DNA of 64,000 nucleotides from Myxococcus sp. CA023 (GTDB lineage: Bacteria > Myxococcota > Myxococcia > Myxococcales > Myxococcaceae), in contig NZ_JAAEAH010000045.1 of the NCBI RefSeq assembly GCF_010998615.1, positions 1 to 64,000 of the forward strand, read 5' to 3'. Shown here piece after piece: positions 1 to 7,143 of this stretch. The notes beneath the pieces are model-generated. The model did not search any database, was not told the DNA's origin, and worked only from the letters and a program-made list of their open reading frames with translations. Numbering within the stretch: the first letter of the stretch is position 1; the number at the start of each line of letters is the position of its first letter. The position numbers and the translations under genes were made by a program.

Positions 1-1
1 G

Positions 2-148
2 GACGGGAGCTCCAGTTGGGGGGAGCGGGGCGGTCTGGGGGACGCGCGGAGTGTCGTGAAAGCGGGGGGGAACACGGAGGACCTGGGGGGGAAGGAACTG
101 GAGGCGTTCGACGAGAGCGACTTCGAGTTCCGGATCGCCAGCTTCTGA
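2..148 (+). CDS. C-terminal end of an unidentified protein (5' end outside window)
   Basis: The reading frame is open from the window edge to a TGA at 146-148 and gives 48 residues. They are Gly/Ser-rich at first and then acidic, ending in an aromatic-rich tail (ELEAFDESDFEFRIASF). Codon use is typical of the neighbouring genes, with G or C at most third positions, so I take it as the true end of an upstream gene. No domain can be recognised from this piece. Confidence 0.55.
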   Translation, partial: DGSSSWGERGGLGDARSVVKAGGNTEDLGGKELEAFDESDFEFRIASF

Positions 149-157
149 GTTCGGCGC

Positions 158-176
158 GCGGGGGACGAAGCCCCGC
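158..176 (+). terminator. Possible hairpin terminator after the first gene
   Basis: GCGGGG at 158-163 pairs with CCCCGC at 171-176 around a short loop, 10 bases after the stop codon of the partial gene. No T-run follows, so it may only be a stem that stabilises the 3' end. Confidence 0.3.
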
Positions 177-330
177 TCCAGCAGACGGCGTCGGGGGACG
201 GCCGTCATCTCGAAGGGTGGCCGCGTCGGGACCGGGGGGCCGACGACCACATGACGAGGGCGTCGAGGACGCGCTCATCCGGAGAGGCGCTGGAGTGCGG
301 ACTTCCAGGGAGTGAGGGAGGGGGCGCGCC

Positions 331-384
331 CCAGGCCCTCCGTCTCCAGAGATTCCAAGGGCTCTGGAGGCGGAGGCCCCCTGG
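331..384 (+). promoter_or_regulatory. Long hairpin in the leader of the M24 peptidase gene
   Basis: CTCCAGAG (344-351) pairs with CTCTGGAG (362-369), continued by a T-G wobble, CCTCCG (337-342) with CGGAGG (371-376), and CCAGG (331-335) with CCTGG (380-384). This makes about 20 base pairs around a 10-nt loop. It lies 46 nt before the start codon at 431, so it could be a terminator for upstream transcription or a structured 5' leader. The rest of 149-430 shows no convincing gene. Confidence 0.4.
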
Positions 385-430
385 CTTTCATGCGATACGG
401 TGCGGCCTCCTTCTCGATGGGAGTCCTCAC

Positions 431-1849
431 ATGAAGTCCGCGAAGTGGGCGGCCCTGCCGCTGTTGCTGCTGGCCGCCTGTGCCACCACGGGGCGCCGGG
501 GCGCTGCTGACGACTCGCCGCCGCGCCTCATGTCCTGGTCGGAGCAGATCGCCGAGCGCGAAGCCTGGCTGGAGAAGCGCCACGGCATGCTGCTGGACAT
601 GATGCGCCGCCATGGCGTGGGCATGTGGGTGGTCGTCAACGAGGAGTTCCACGACGACCCGCTCACCCAGTTCATCGCGCCGCCGAGGCCCTACGCGGGC
701 AACCGGGACATCTTCGTGTTCGTCGACGCCGGGCCCGAGGGGCTCAAGCGCGTTGCGCTCTCCGGCTACTCGGAGGCCACGCTCGCGCGCTTCTTCGAGC
801 TGCCCGAAGAAGGGCGCAAGCCGCAGGAGCTCCTGGCGGACCTGAACACGCGCTATCAGCCCCGGACGATTGCCCTGGGCATTGGCGGCAAGCGCGGGGT
901 GACGCGCAGCCTGACGAAGGACAGCTACGCCTTCCTGGTGGAGGCCCTGGGCGCGGAGGCGGAGGCCCGCTTCGTGAGCGCCGCGCCGCTCATCGAGGAG
1001 TACCTGGACACGCGCATCCCCGAGGAGTGGCTGCACTACCAGCGGCTGGTGATGCTGACGGAGGCCGTGGTGAAGGAGGCCTTCTCTCCGGAGGTGGTGG
1101 TGCCGGGGAAGACGACCGTCGGTGATGTGCGCCGCTTCCTCTATGACAGGCTCTGGGCGCTGGGCGTGGACACCTGGTTCCAGCCGGATTTGCGCGTGCA
1201 GCGCAAGGGCGCGGACGGCGCCAGCTCGCGAGGCTTCCTGGCGCCCGCGAAGGAGGATGTCGTCATCCTCCGCGGCGACCTGCTGCACGTGGACTTCGGC
1301 ATCACCTACATGGGGCTGAACTCCGACTGGCAGAAGATGGCCTACGTGCTGAACGAGGGGGAGACGGACGCGCCGGAGGGCCTCAAGCGGGCGCTGGCCA
1401 ACACCATCGAACTCCAGGACGCGCTGATGCTGCGCGCCTCCCGTCCGGGCCGCACGTCCGCGCAGGTGTACACGCAGACGATGGCGGAGATGAAGGAGAA
1501 GGGCATCGAGGCCATGGTGTACAGCCACCCGCTGGGCAACCAGGGCCACGCGCTGGGCGCGAGCATCGACTTCCGTTCGGCCAGCCGGCAGGAGGAGGCC
1601 AAGACGTTGCGCCTGGGCTCGTACATCGCCATCGAGCTGAACACCGCCACCTCGGTGCCGGAGTGGGGCGGGCAGAAGGTCTTCGTGATGCAGGAGGACC
1701 CGGCCTACCTCACCGAGGAGGGCTGGAAGTTCTTCGTGTCCAGGCAGGAGTCGTTCTACCTCCTGGGCCGCGATGGGCAGGGAGGGCAGCGGAGTCAGGG
1801 CGCAAAGGGAGGCAAGGGCGTGACGACGCGTGGCATGCCCATGCTCTGA
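431..1849 (+). CDS. M24-family metallopeptidase-like lipoprotein (Xaa-Pro aminopeptidase type)
   Basis: The product has 472 residues. The start at 431 is chosen because it opens a lipoprotein signal (MKSAKWAALPLLLLAAC, lipid-accepting Cys17); the same frame stays open upstream to 251 but reads like non-coding sequence. The C-terminal half carries the pita-bread peptidase pattern: an aspartate pair 11 residues apart in HVDFGITYMGLNSD, a His in GNQGHALG, and Glu residues in YIAIELN and VMQED. M24 enzymes remove N-terminal residues or cleave Xaa-Pro dipeptides with a dinuclear metal centre. The lipid anchor suggests a periplasmic or outer-membrane form acting on imported or secreted peptides. 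The tail (GGQRSQGAKGG) is low-complexity. Confidence 0.8.
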   Translation: MKSAKWAALPLLLLAACATTGRRGAADDSPPRLMSWSEQIAEREAWLEKRHGMLLDMMRRHGVGMWVVVNEEFHDDPLTQFIAPPRPYAGNRDIFVFVDAGPEGLKRVALSGYSEATLARFFELPEEGRKPQELLADLNTRYQPRTIALGIGGKRGVTRSLTKDSYAFLVEALGAEAEARFVSAAPLIEEYLDTRIPEEWLHYQRLVMLTEAVVKEAFSPEVVVPGKTTVGDVRRFLYDRLWALGVDTWFQPDLRVQRKGADGASSRGFLAPAKEDVVILRGDLLHVDFGITYMGLNSDWQKMAYVLNEGETDAPEGLKRALANTIELQDALMLRASRPGRTSAQVYTQTMAEMKEKGIEAMVYSHPLGNQGHALGASIDFRSASRQEEAKTLRLGSYIAIELNTATSVPEWGGQKVFVMQEDPAYLTEEGWKFFVSRQESFYLLGRDGQGGQRSQGAKGGKGVTTRGMPML

Positions 1850-1856
1850 GCCTGGC

Positions 1857-3479
1857 CTACGCGCCTCGCCCGCTGACGTCCGCCCACGTGAGTCCGAAGC
1901 GGGCCAGGTACTTCTTCAGCCGGTCCGCGTCGTTGACGCTCTTCTTCTGGGCGCGTGACTGAGCGAACAGCACGCGCCCCGCGTCCGACAACGAGCGTGA
2001 TGCCCGGCAGACGCTCAGCACGTCCGCGAGCTGGACCCGGTCGAAGCGGTCCAGCTCGCTGGCGAGGTTTTCCCCCAGCACCTCCGCGACCAGGTCCCCG
2101 GCGACGACCGCCGCCTTCGCTCCGGAGGGCCGCCACTGCTCGCGGAGCCGTTCGAGCTCCTCGTCCACCACGTCCCGAGTAATCCGTCCGCCCACCGCCA
2201 GCGTGGCCATGCGCAGCACCGCCGCGTTGAGGTCCCGGAAGTTGCCCGCCCACCTCGCCTCGGTGGACGTGGCGAAGTCCAGAAAGCGCTCCTGCGCCTC
2301 CTTGTTCATGGTGACGCGCGTGCCCACGGCCTCGGAGGACTGGTCCAGTTCGAAGAGCAGGTTGGGTGGGATGTCCTCCGGGCGCTCGCGCAGCGCGGGC
2401 AGCCGGAACGTCCACAGGTTGATGCGCGCGAGCAGGTCCTCCCGGAAGCGCCCGCGCTCGACCTCGACTTGGAGGTCCCGGTTGGTGCCGGCGATGAGCT
2501 GGAAGTCGCTCTCCACCTCGCGGTCCGCGCCCACGGGCAAGAAGCGCTTGTCCTCCAGTGCGCGGAGCAACATGGCCTGCTCGTCCGCGCCCAGTTCGCC
2601 GATTTCGTCCAGGAACAGCACGCCGCCATTCGCCTGTCGCAGCAGACCGGGCCTGTCGCTCAGCGCGCCGGTGAAGGCGCCCTTCACGTGGCCGAAGAGC
2701 GCGGACATGGCGCCGTCGCCCCGGAGCGTGGCGCAGTTGAGGTCCACGAAGGGGCCCGCCACGCCGCGCCGCGACTTCTTCAGCGCGTAGATGCGCCGCG
2801 CGAGTTGCGACTTGCCCGCGCCGGTGGGGCCTGTGATGAGCAGGGGCGCGCGGGATTGGACGGCCACCTGTTCGATGCGCTCGATGAGGCGGTTGAACGC
2901 CGCGTTGCGGGTGTCGATGCCGGACTTGAGGAAGGCCAGGCCTTCTCGCTGCTCCTGCCGGAAGCGCGCGGCCAGGGTGTCGTACTGGGACAGATCCAGG
3001 TCGATGAGGGTGTGCGTACCCGCGCCCGCGCGGTCCCTGGGGTCGGGTGACACCTGGACCAGCTTGCCAGGGATGAGCCGGCTCTCCACCAGCAGGAACA
3101 TGCAGATCTGCGCGATGTGCGTACCCGTGGTGATGTGGACCAGGTAGTCCTCCGCCTCGGGGTTGAAGGCATAGCCGCGCACGTAGTCGAGCAGCGCGCC
3201 GTAGGTCTCCTCCAAGTCCCATGGGTTCCGGATGTCCAGGACCCTGCCCCGCACCTCCGTCTCCGGTGACACCTGCCGGATGTCCCCCACCAGCGTAGCC
3301 GCGAGCGAGGTCGCGTTCGGCGGATGCAACAGCTCCAGCCGGTGCACCAACAGGTCCTCCTGCTGGCACAGCGCCACCGTGGGCCGCCACCGCGCCCAGC
3401 GATGTGGCCCCTGCCCGTTGTCGAGCGTCGTCCCGAGCATCCCCAGGACCACTGTCTTGCGCGCGCGCGATTTCGCCAT
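1857..3479 (-). CDS. rtcR: RtcR, sigma-54-dependent activator of the RNA-repair operon
   Basis: The product has 540 residues. Residues 1-180 match the RtcR sensory domain (CARF-like fold; GMLGTTLD and ITTGTHIAQ segments), thought to bind an RNA-derived ligand. An AAA+ domain follows with Walker A GPTGAGKS (217-224), the sigma-54 contact loop GAFTGA (268-273) and Walker B FLDE (289-292), and then a helical C-terminal region. The family activates rtcBA when RNA is damaged. Here it is divergent from rtcB, as in enterobacteria, and the intergenic gap has a sigma-54 promoter facing rtcB. All the AAA+ residues needed for activity appear intact. The stop lies only 7 bp from the convergent peptidase gene. 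Confidence 0.93.
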   Translation of the reverse strand: MAKSRARKTVVLGMLGTTLDNGQGPHRWARWRPTVALCQQEDLLVHRLELLHPPNATSLAATLVGDIRQVSPETEVRGRVLDIRNPWDLEETYGALLDYVRGYAFNPEAEDYLVHITTGTHIAQICMFLLVESRLIPGKLVQVSPDPRDRAGAGTHTLIDLDLSQYDTLAARFRQEQREGLAFLKSGIDTRNAAFNRLIERIEQVAVQSRAPLLITGPTGAGKSQLARRIYALKKSRRGVAGPFVDLNCATLRGDGAMSALFGHVKGAFTGALSDRPGLLRQANGGVLFLDEIGELGADEQAMLLRALEDKRFLPVGADREVESDFQLIAGTNRDLQVEVERGRFREDLLARINLWTFRLPALRERPEDIPPNLLFELDQSSEAVGTRVTMNKEAQERFLDFATSTEARWAGNFRDLNAAVLRMATLAVGGRITRDVVDEELERLREQWRPSGAKAAVVAGDLVAEVLGENLASELDRFDRVQLADVLSVCRASRSLSDAGRVLFAQSRAQKKSVNDADRLKKYLARFGLTWADVSGRGA

Positions 3480-3480
3480 C

Positions 3481-3509
3481 GAGATAGGACTTTATCTGTG
3501 GAGATAGGA
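3481..3509 (+). promoter_or_regulatory. Candidate RtcR binding sites (paired AGATA/TATCT repeats)
   Basis: GAGATAGGA occurs at 3481-3489 and again at 3501-3509, with TATCT at 3493-3497 between them. This gives two overlapping inverted repeats, AGATA-N6-TATCT and TATCT-N4-AGATA. The block lies about 45 bp upstream of the sigma-54 promoter, where an enhancer-binding activator would sit, and directly next to the rtcR start codon. The assignment to RtcR is inferred. Confidence 0.5.
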
Positions 3510-3549
3510 AATGCCAGCTCGCTTGGAGGGCTCCCCTCGGAAGCGGTGT

Positions 3550-3565
3550 TGGCACGCCGGCTGCT
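3550..3565 (+). promoter_or_regulatory. Sigma-54 (-24/-12) promoter for rtcB-rtcA
   Basis: TGGCACG at 3550-3556, a four-base spacer and CTGCT at 3561-3565 match the sigma-54 consensus, with GG at -24 and GC at -12 at the right spacing. Transcription would start near 3576, about 48 nt before the rtcB ATG. An RtcR-type activator encoded next door makes this reading strong. Confidence 0.75.
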
Positions 3566-3623
3566 CTAGGCCTCCTCCGTGACCGGGACACAGCGCCCGG
3601 CGGACGACTGAAAGGTGGAGACG

Positions 3624-4859
3624 ATGAGCCGCATCAACGGGAACTACGAGGTGCTGTCGGACGAGGCGGGCCGCCCCATCAAGGCGTGGACGGTGGGTGT
3701 GCCGTTCGAGGACGAGGCGAAGAAGCAGCTCCGCAACCTGCGTGGCCTCCCCTTCATCCATAAGTGGGTCTCGGTGATGCCGGACGTGCACCGCGGCTAC
3801 GGCGCGACGGTGGGAAGCGTGGTCCCCACGGTGGGGGCGGTGGTGCCGGCGGCGGTGGGCGTGGACATCGGCTGCGGGATGATCGCCGTTCGCACGACGC
3901 TGCGGGCGGACCAGCTCCCGGACTCGCTGCGTGGGGTTCGCTCGGCGATTGAGCGCGCGGTGCCGCATGGCCGCTCCGACAACGGTGGCCGCAACGACGT
4001 GGGGGCGTGGCGTGTGGCGCCCGCACGGCACCAGAAGGAGTGGGCGCGGTTGGTGGAGGGGTACGACCGCATCGTCGGGAAGCATCCGCGCATCGGCCGT
4101 GGGCCGGAGTTGTCGCACCTGGGGACGCTGGGAACGGGGAACCACTTCATCGAGCTGTGCCTCGATGAGTCGGATGGCGTGTGGCTGATGTTGCACTCCG
4201 GTTCGCGCGGGGTGGGGAACCGCATCGGGAGCTACTTCATCGAGCTGGCGAAGGAGGACATGCGCCGCTGGTTCATCAACCTGCCGGACGGGGACCTGGC
4301 GTACCTGGCGGAAGGGACGGAGCACTTCGAGGACTACGTCTTCGCGGTGAGCTGGGCGCAGGACTTCGCCGCGACGAACCGCGCGCTGATGCTGCAAGAG
4401 GCGGTGGACGCGCTGCAGTTGAGCGGTGAGCTGCCTCCGTTCGAGCTGAAGGACGCGGCGGTGAACTGCCACCACAACTACATCTCCCGTGAGCATCACT
4501 TCGGGAAGAACTGCTTCGTGACGCGCAAGGGGGCGGTGCGGGCGCGCGAGGGTGACCTCGGCATCATCCCCGGAAGCATGGGGGCGCGTTCGTTCATCGT
4601 CCGCGGGAAGGGGAACGCGGACAGCTTCCACTCCTGCAGCCACGGCGCGGGCCGGGTGATGTCGCGTGAGGCGGCGAAGCGGCGCTTCACGGTGGAGGAC
4701 CACGTGAAGGCGACCGCCGGCGTGGAGTGCCGCAAGGACGTGGACGTCATCGACGAGACGCCGGCTGCGTACAAGCCCATCGATGCGGTGATGGCAGCGC
4801 AGGCGGACCTGGTGGAAGTGGTCCACACCCTGAAGCAGGTCGTGTGCGTGAAGGGCTAG
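3624..4859 (+). CDS. rtcB: RtcB, RNA-splicing ligase (3'-phosphate/5'-OH RNA ligase)
   Basis: The product has 411 residues. RtcB joins RNA ends carrying a 2',3'-cyclic phosphate or 3'-phosphate to a 5'-hydroxyl, using GTP and Mn2+. Family motifs are present in order: VGVDIGCGM (metal-binding Asp and Cys), GTLGTGNHF, NCHHNY, and HSCSHGAGR near the C-terminus, the region that carries the guanylylated histidine in studied enzymes. The ATG at 3624 (MSRINGNYEV) is preferred over an in-frame GTG at 3615 because AAAGG lies at a normal distance before it. The gene heads the rtcB-rtcA unit behind the sigma-54 promoter and is likely silent until RtcR is activated. Confidence 0.95.
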   Translation: MSRINGNYEVLSDEAGRPIKAWTVGVPFEDEAKKQLRNLRGLPFIHKWVSVMPDVHRGYGATVGSVVPTVGAVVPAAVGVDIGCGMIAVRTTLRADQLPDSLRGVRSAIERAVPHGRSDNGGRNDVGAWRVAPARHQKEWARLVEGYDRIVGKHPRIGRGPELSHLGTLGTGNHFIELCLDESDGVWLMLHSGSRGVGNRIGSYFIELAKEDMRRWFINLPDGDLAYLAEGTEHFEDYVFAVSWAQDFAATNRALMLQEAVDALQLSGELPPFELKDAAVNCHHNYISREHHFGKNCFVTRKGAVRAREGDLGIIPGSMGARSFIVRGKGNADSFHSCSHGAGRVMSREAAKRRFTVEDHVKATAGVECRKDVDVIDETPAAYKPIDAVMAAQADLVEVVHTLKQVVCVKG

Positions 4860-4896
4860 AGACCCAGAGGTGACCATGCCGGGATGAAGACACCGA

Positions 4897-4951
4897 GGCG
4901 CCCGCGCTCCCCAAGAGGCCGAAAGGCCGCCAGGATGGGGACGCGGGCGCC
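4897..4951 (+). other. Structured RNA element between rtcB and rtcA
   Basis: An outer stem pairs GGCGCCCGCG plus TCCCC (4897-4912, one bulged base) with GGGGACGCGGGCGCC (4937-4951). Inside it sits a separate hairpin, GGCC-GAAA-GGCC (4917-4928), with a GNRA tetraloop. TATTTTC follows at 4954. It could be an attenuating terminator, a processing site, or a small structured RNA made with the repair operon. Confidence 0.5.
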
Positions 4952-5021
4952 GCTATTTTCACGGGGGTGTCAGTGCGTGCCGGGTGGTTCGTGAGTCGCG
5001 AGCAGCAAGGAGGAAGTCGTC

Positions 5022-6038
5022 ATGGTGCGCATCGATGGTTCATTGGGAGAGGGCGGGGGGCAGGTGCTGCGCACTTCGCTGGCGCTGTCGCTGGTGACCG
5101 GCAAGCCCTTCACCATCCAGAACATCCGCGCGGGCCGGAAGAAGCCGGGCCTGCTGCGCCAGCACCTGACGTCGGTGAAGGCCGCGGAGGCCGTGGGGGC
5201 CGCGGAGGTGTCGGGCGCGGAGCTCGGCTCGCGAGAGCTGACCTTCCGGCCGAGTGCCCTGGCCGCGGGGAACTATCACTTCGCGGTGGGCACCGCGGGC
5301 AGCGCGACGCTGGTGCTCCAGACGGTGCTTCCGGCGCTGCTCCTGGCTGAGGGGCCTTCCACGCTGATGTTGGAGGGGGGAACACACAACCCCATGGCGC
5401 CACCGTTCGACTTCCTCCAGCGGGCGTATCTGCCGCTGGTCCGTCGCATGGGGCCGTCCGTGGAGGCGACCCTGGAGCGGGCCGGTTTCTTCCCGGCCGG
5501 GGGCGGGCGGTTCCGGGTCGACGTGCGACCCGCGCCGCTGAAGCCACTGCACCTGCTGGAGCGGGGGCGCGTGGTCCGTCGCGACCTGAAGGCCGTGATT
5601 GCGATGATTCCGTTCGACGTGGCGCAGCGCGAGCTGGGCACGGCGGGGGCGGCGCTGAAGTGGCGGCCCGATGAACTCCGGACGGAGGAGCTGAAGCGCC
5701 CGCTGGGGCCCGGCAACGTGCTGGTCGCCGAAGTGGAGAGCGAGCACGTGACGGAGGTCTTCACCGGCTTCGGTGAGCGTGGGAAGCGGGCGGAGGCCGT
5801 GGCCGGACAGGTCGCTGAAGAGGTGAAGCGCTACCTCGACGCGGACGTGCCGGTGGGCGAGCACCTGTGTGACCAGCTGTTGCTCCTCATGGCGCTGGCG
5901 AAGGGCGGCGTGTTCCGCACGCTGCCGCTGGATGGGCATGCCGAGACGCAGCTCCAGACCATCGCCCAGTTCCTCGATGTGAAGGTCGAGGTGCGGGAGG
6001 TATCTCGCGAGGTTCGCGAGGTGGAGGTCCGCGCCTGA
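5022..6038 (+). CDS. rtcA: RtcA, RNA 3'-terminal phosphate cyclase
   Basis: The product has 338 residues, the normal family length. RtcA uses ATP to convert RNA 3'-phosphates into 2',3'-cyclic phosphates, making ends that RtcB can seal. Evidence is the N-terminal RIDGSLGEGGGQVLRT motif, the RAGRKKPGL segment and the C-terminal VGEHLCDQLLLLMALAKGG segment, whose His is the adenylylated residue in the studied E. coli enzyme. An excellent ribosome site (AAGGAGG, 5008-5014) precedes the ATG at 5022. It lies 162 bp after rtcB on the same strand and is probably co-transcribed, with the intervening hairpin tuning the ratio. Confidence 0.95.
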   Translation: MVRIDGSLGEGGGQVLRTSLALSLVTGKPFTIQNIRAGRKKPGLLRQHLTSVKAAEAVGAAEVSGAELGSRELTFRPSALAAGNYHFAVGTAGSATLVLQTVLPALLLAEGPSTLMLEGGTHNPMAPPFDFLQRAYLPLVRRMGPSVEATLERAGFFPAGGGRFRVDVRPAPLKPLHLLERGRVVRRDLKAVIAMIPFDVAQRELGTAGAALKWRPDELRTEELKRPLGPGNVLVAEVESEHVTEVFTGFGERGKRAEAVAGQVAEEVKRYLDADVPVGEHLCDQLLLLMALAKGGVFRTLPLDGHAETQLQTIAQFLDVKVEVREVSREVREVEVRA

Positions 6039-6077
6039 GCCCCAGGGGGCGCGTCCGTTGGCTGACGGCCCTGGGGC
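6039..6077 (+). terminator. Hairpin directly after the rtcA stop
   Basis: GCCCCAGGG (6039-6047) pairs perfectly with CCCTGGGGC (6069-6077), and an inner CCGT/ACGG stem extends the structure. It begins at the base after the rtcA stop. No T-run is present. It probably marks the end of the rtc operon. Confidence 0.5.
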
Positions 6078-6122
6078 GCGGCGTCATGCGCTCCGCTCGG
6101 AGGGCAGCCAGGCCGCCGCTTC

Positions 6123-6908
6123 GTGGGGGCGGAGGTACTGGTTCCCACCGTCGTTCGCTTCCCGTCGCCGCCAGACTTCATGGAGGCCTTGAAGGGGCGG
6201 CAGGTCACCGCCGCGAACCGAAGGGCCAAGTTCATCTTGTTCGCGCTCGATGACGGGACGACGCTCGCGCTGCACTTCATGCTCTTCGGAGAGCTGGCGC
6301 TGCGCCCTAAGGGGAATGAGCGCCCGTCTTCGACACTGGTGGTGCTCGAGCTGGAGGGGGACGAGGAGTTGCAGTTCACGGACTCGCTGGGCTATGCGCG
6401 CATCGCCCTGGCGCCTTCCGATGAGCTGGCCGCGCGCCTGAAGCTGAGCGAACTCGGGCCGGAGGCGCTGGGAGAGGGGTTCACTCCAGCGGTGCTGGGG
6501 CGTCAGCTGCGGCGGCGGAGAAGTCCCCTCAAGACGGTGCTCCTCAATCAGCGGGTGGTGGCGGGGCTCGGCAACCGGGATGCGGACGAGAGCCTGTGGC
6601 AGGCGGGGATTGCCCCACGCCGGCTGGCGTCGTCTCTCACGGCCGATGAGGTGGTGCGGTTGGACCGCGCCATCCAGGCGGTGCTCGATGAAGGGCTCCG
6701 CATGCGGGGTACCCAGGGAGACCTCTTCGGCGTTCAAGGCCAGGCGAAGCACCGGCGCAATGTGTTCGGCCGCGCGGGGGCGCCGTGCCCGCGCTGTGCC
6801 ACGCCGGTCTCCCATCAACGCATCGGTGGGCGGAACACATACTGGTGTGCCACCTGTCAGCCCTTGACGAGCGCGCTCGAAGTCCCCGCGCAGTCCTCGC
6901 TGCTGTGA
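6123..6908 (+). CDS. MutM/Fpg-like DNA glycosylase lacking the catalytic N-terminus
   Basis: The product has 261 residues and aligns with formamidopyrimidine-DNA glycosylase from about its residue 20 onwards. Recognisable are the RRAKFILF segment (Lys36, equivalent to the conserved beta-strand Lys), the H2TH region (VVAGLGNRDADESLWQAGI, with GNRD where GNIY is usual) and a C-terminal zinc finger CPRC-x16-CATC. The PELPEVE start, which supplies the catalytic Pro1 and Glu2, is missing. Upstream the same frame has homology-like residues (GRRFVG) without ATG, then a TGA at 6063. Only a GTG at 6123 is available. It is either a truncated pseudogene, fused to the rtcA border by deletion, or a DNA-binding relative without glycosylase activity. 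Confidence 0.7.
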   Translation: MGAEVLVPTVVRFPSPPDFMEALKGRQVTAANRRAKFILFALDDGTTLALHFMLFGELALRPKGNERPSSTLVVLELEGDEELQFTDSLGYARIALAPSDELAARLKLSELGPEALGEGFTPAVLGRQLRRRRSPLKTVLLNQRVVAGLGNRDADESLWQAGIAPRRLASSLTADEVVRLDRAIQAVLDEGLRMRGTQGDLFGVQGQAKHRRNVFGRAGAPCPRCATPVSHQRIGGRNTYWCATCQPLTSALEVPAQSSLL

Positions 6909-7143
6909 TTCGCGGCAGGGGCCTCTCCCGAACTCAAAACCGGTAACTCCAGACAGACGTTCCGGTTCTCGATGGTTTGTCATGCGCGGGTGCGGCGTGA
7001 CACCGATGTCTGTTCTGGCCTCCGTGCGCATTCGTCATGGTCCACCTCCTCAACCGTCGGGGATGTTTGCTAAAGCGCAGCTCAAGCCGTCAGGGGCGCT
7101 GAAGCCAGAAGTTCAGGTCCGCCTCGGACGTGGAGGGGGAGTG

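Noticed and set aside
275-1549. Long open frame antisense to the M24 peptidase gene
   Set aside because: It mirrors the G+C-rich third-position bias of the real gene; it is rich in Arg, His and Leu without domain patterns and has no ribosome site.
1795-3591. 598-codon open frame on the minus strand over rtcR
   Set aside because: It is on the same strand as rtcR but in another frame; the rtcR frame has clear AAA+ motifs, and this one is low-complexity Arg/Gly/Ala/Pro.
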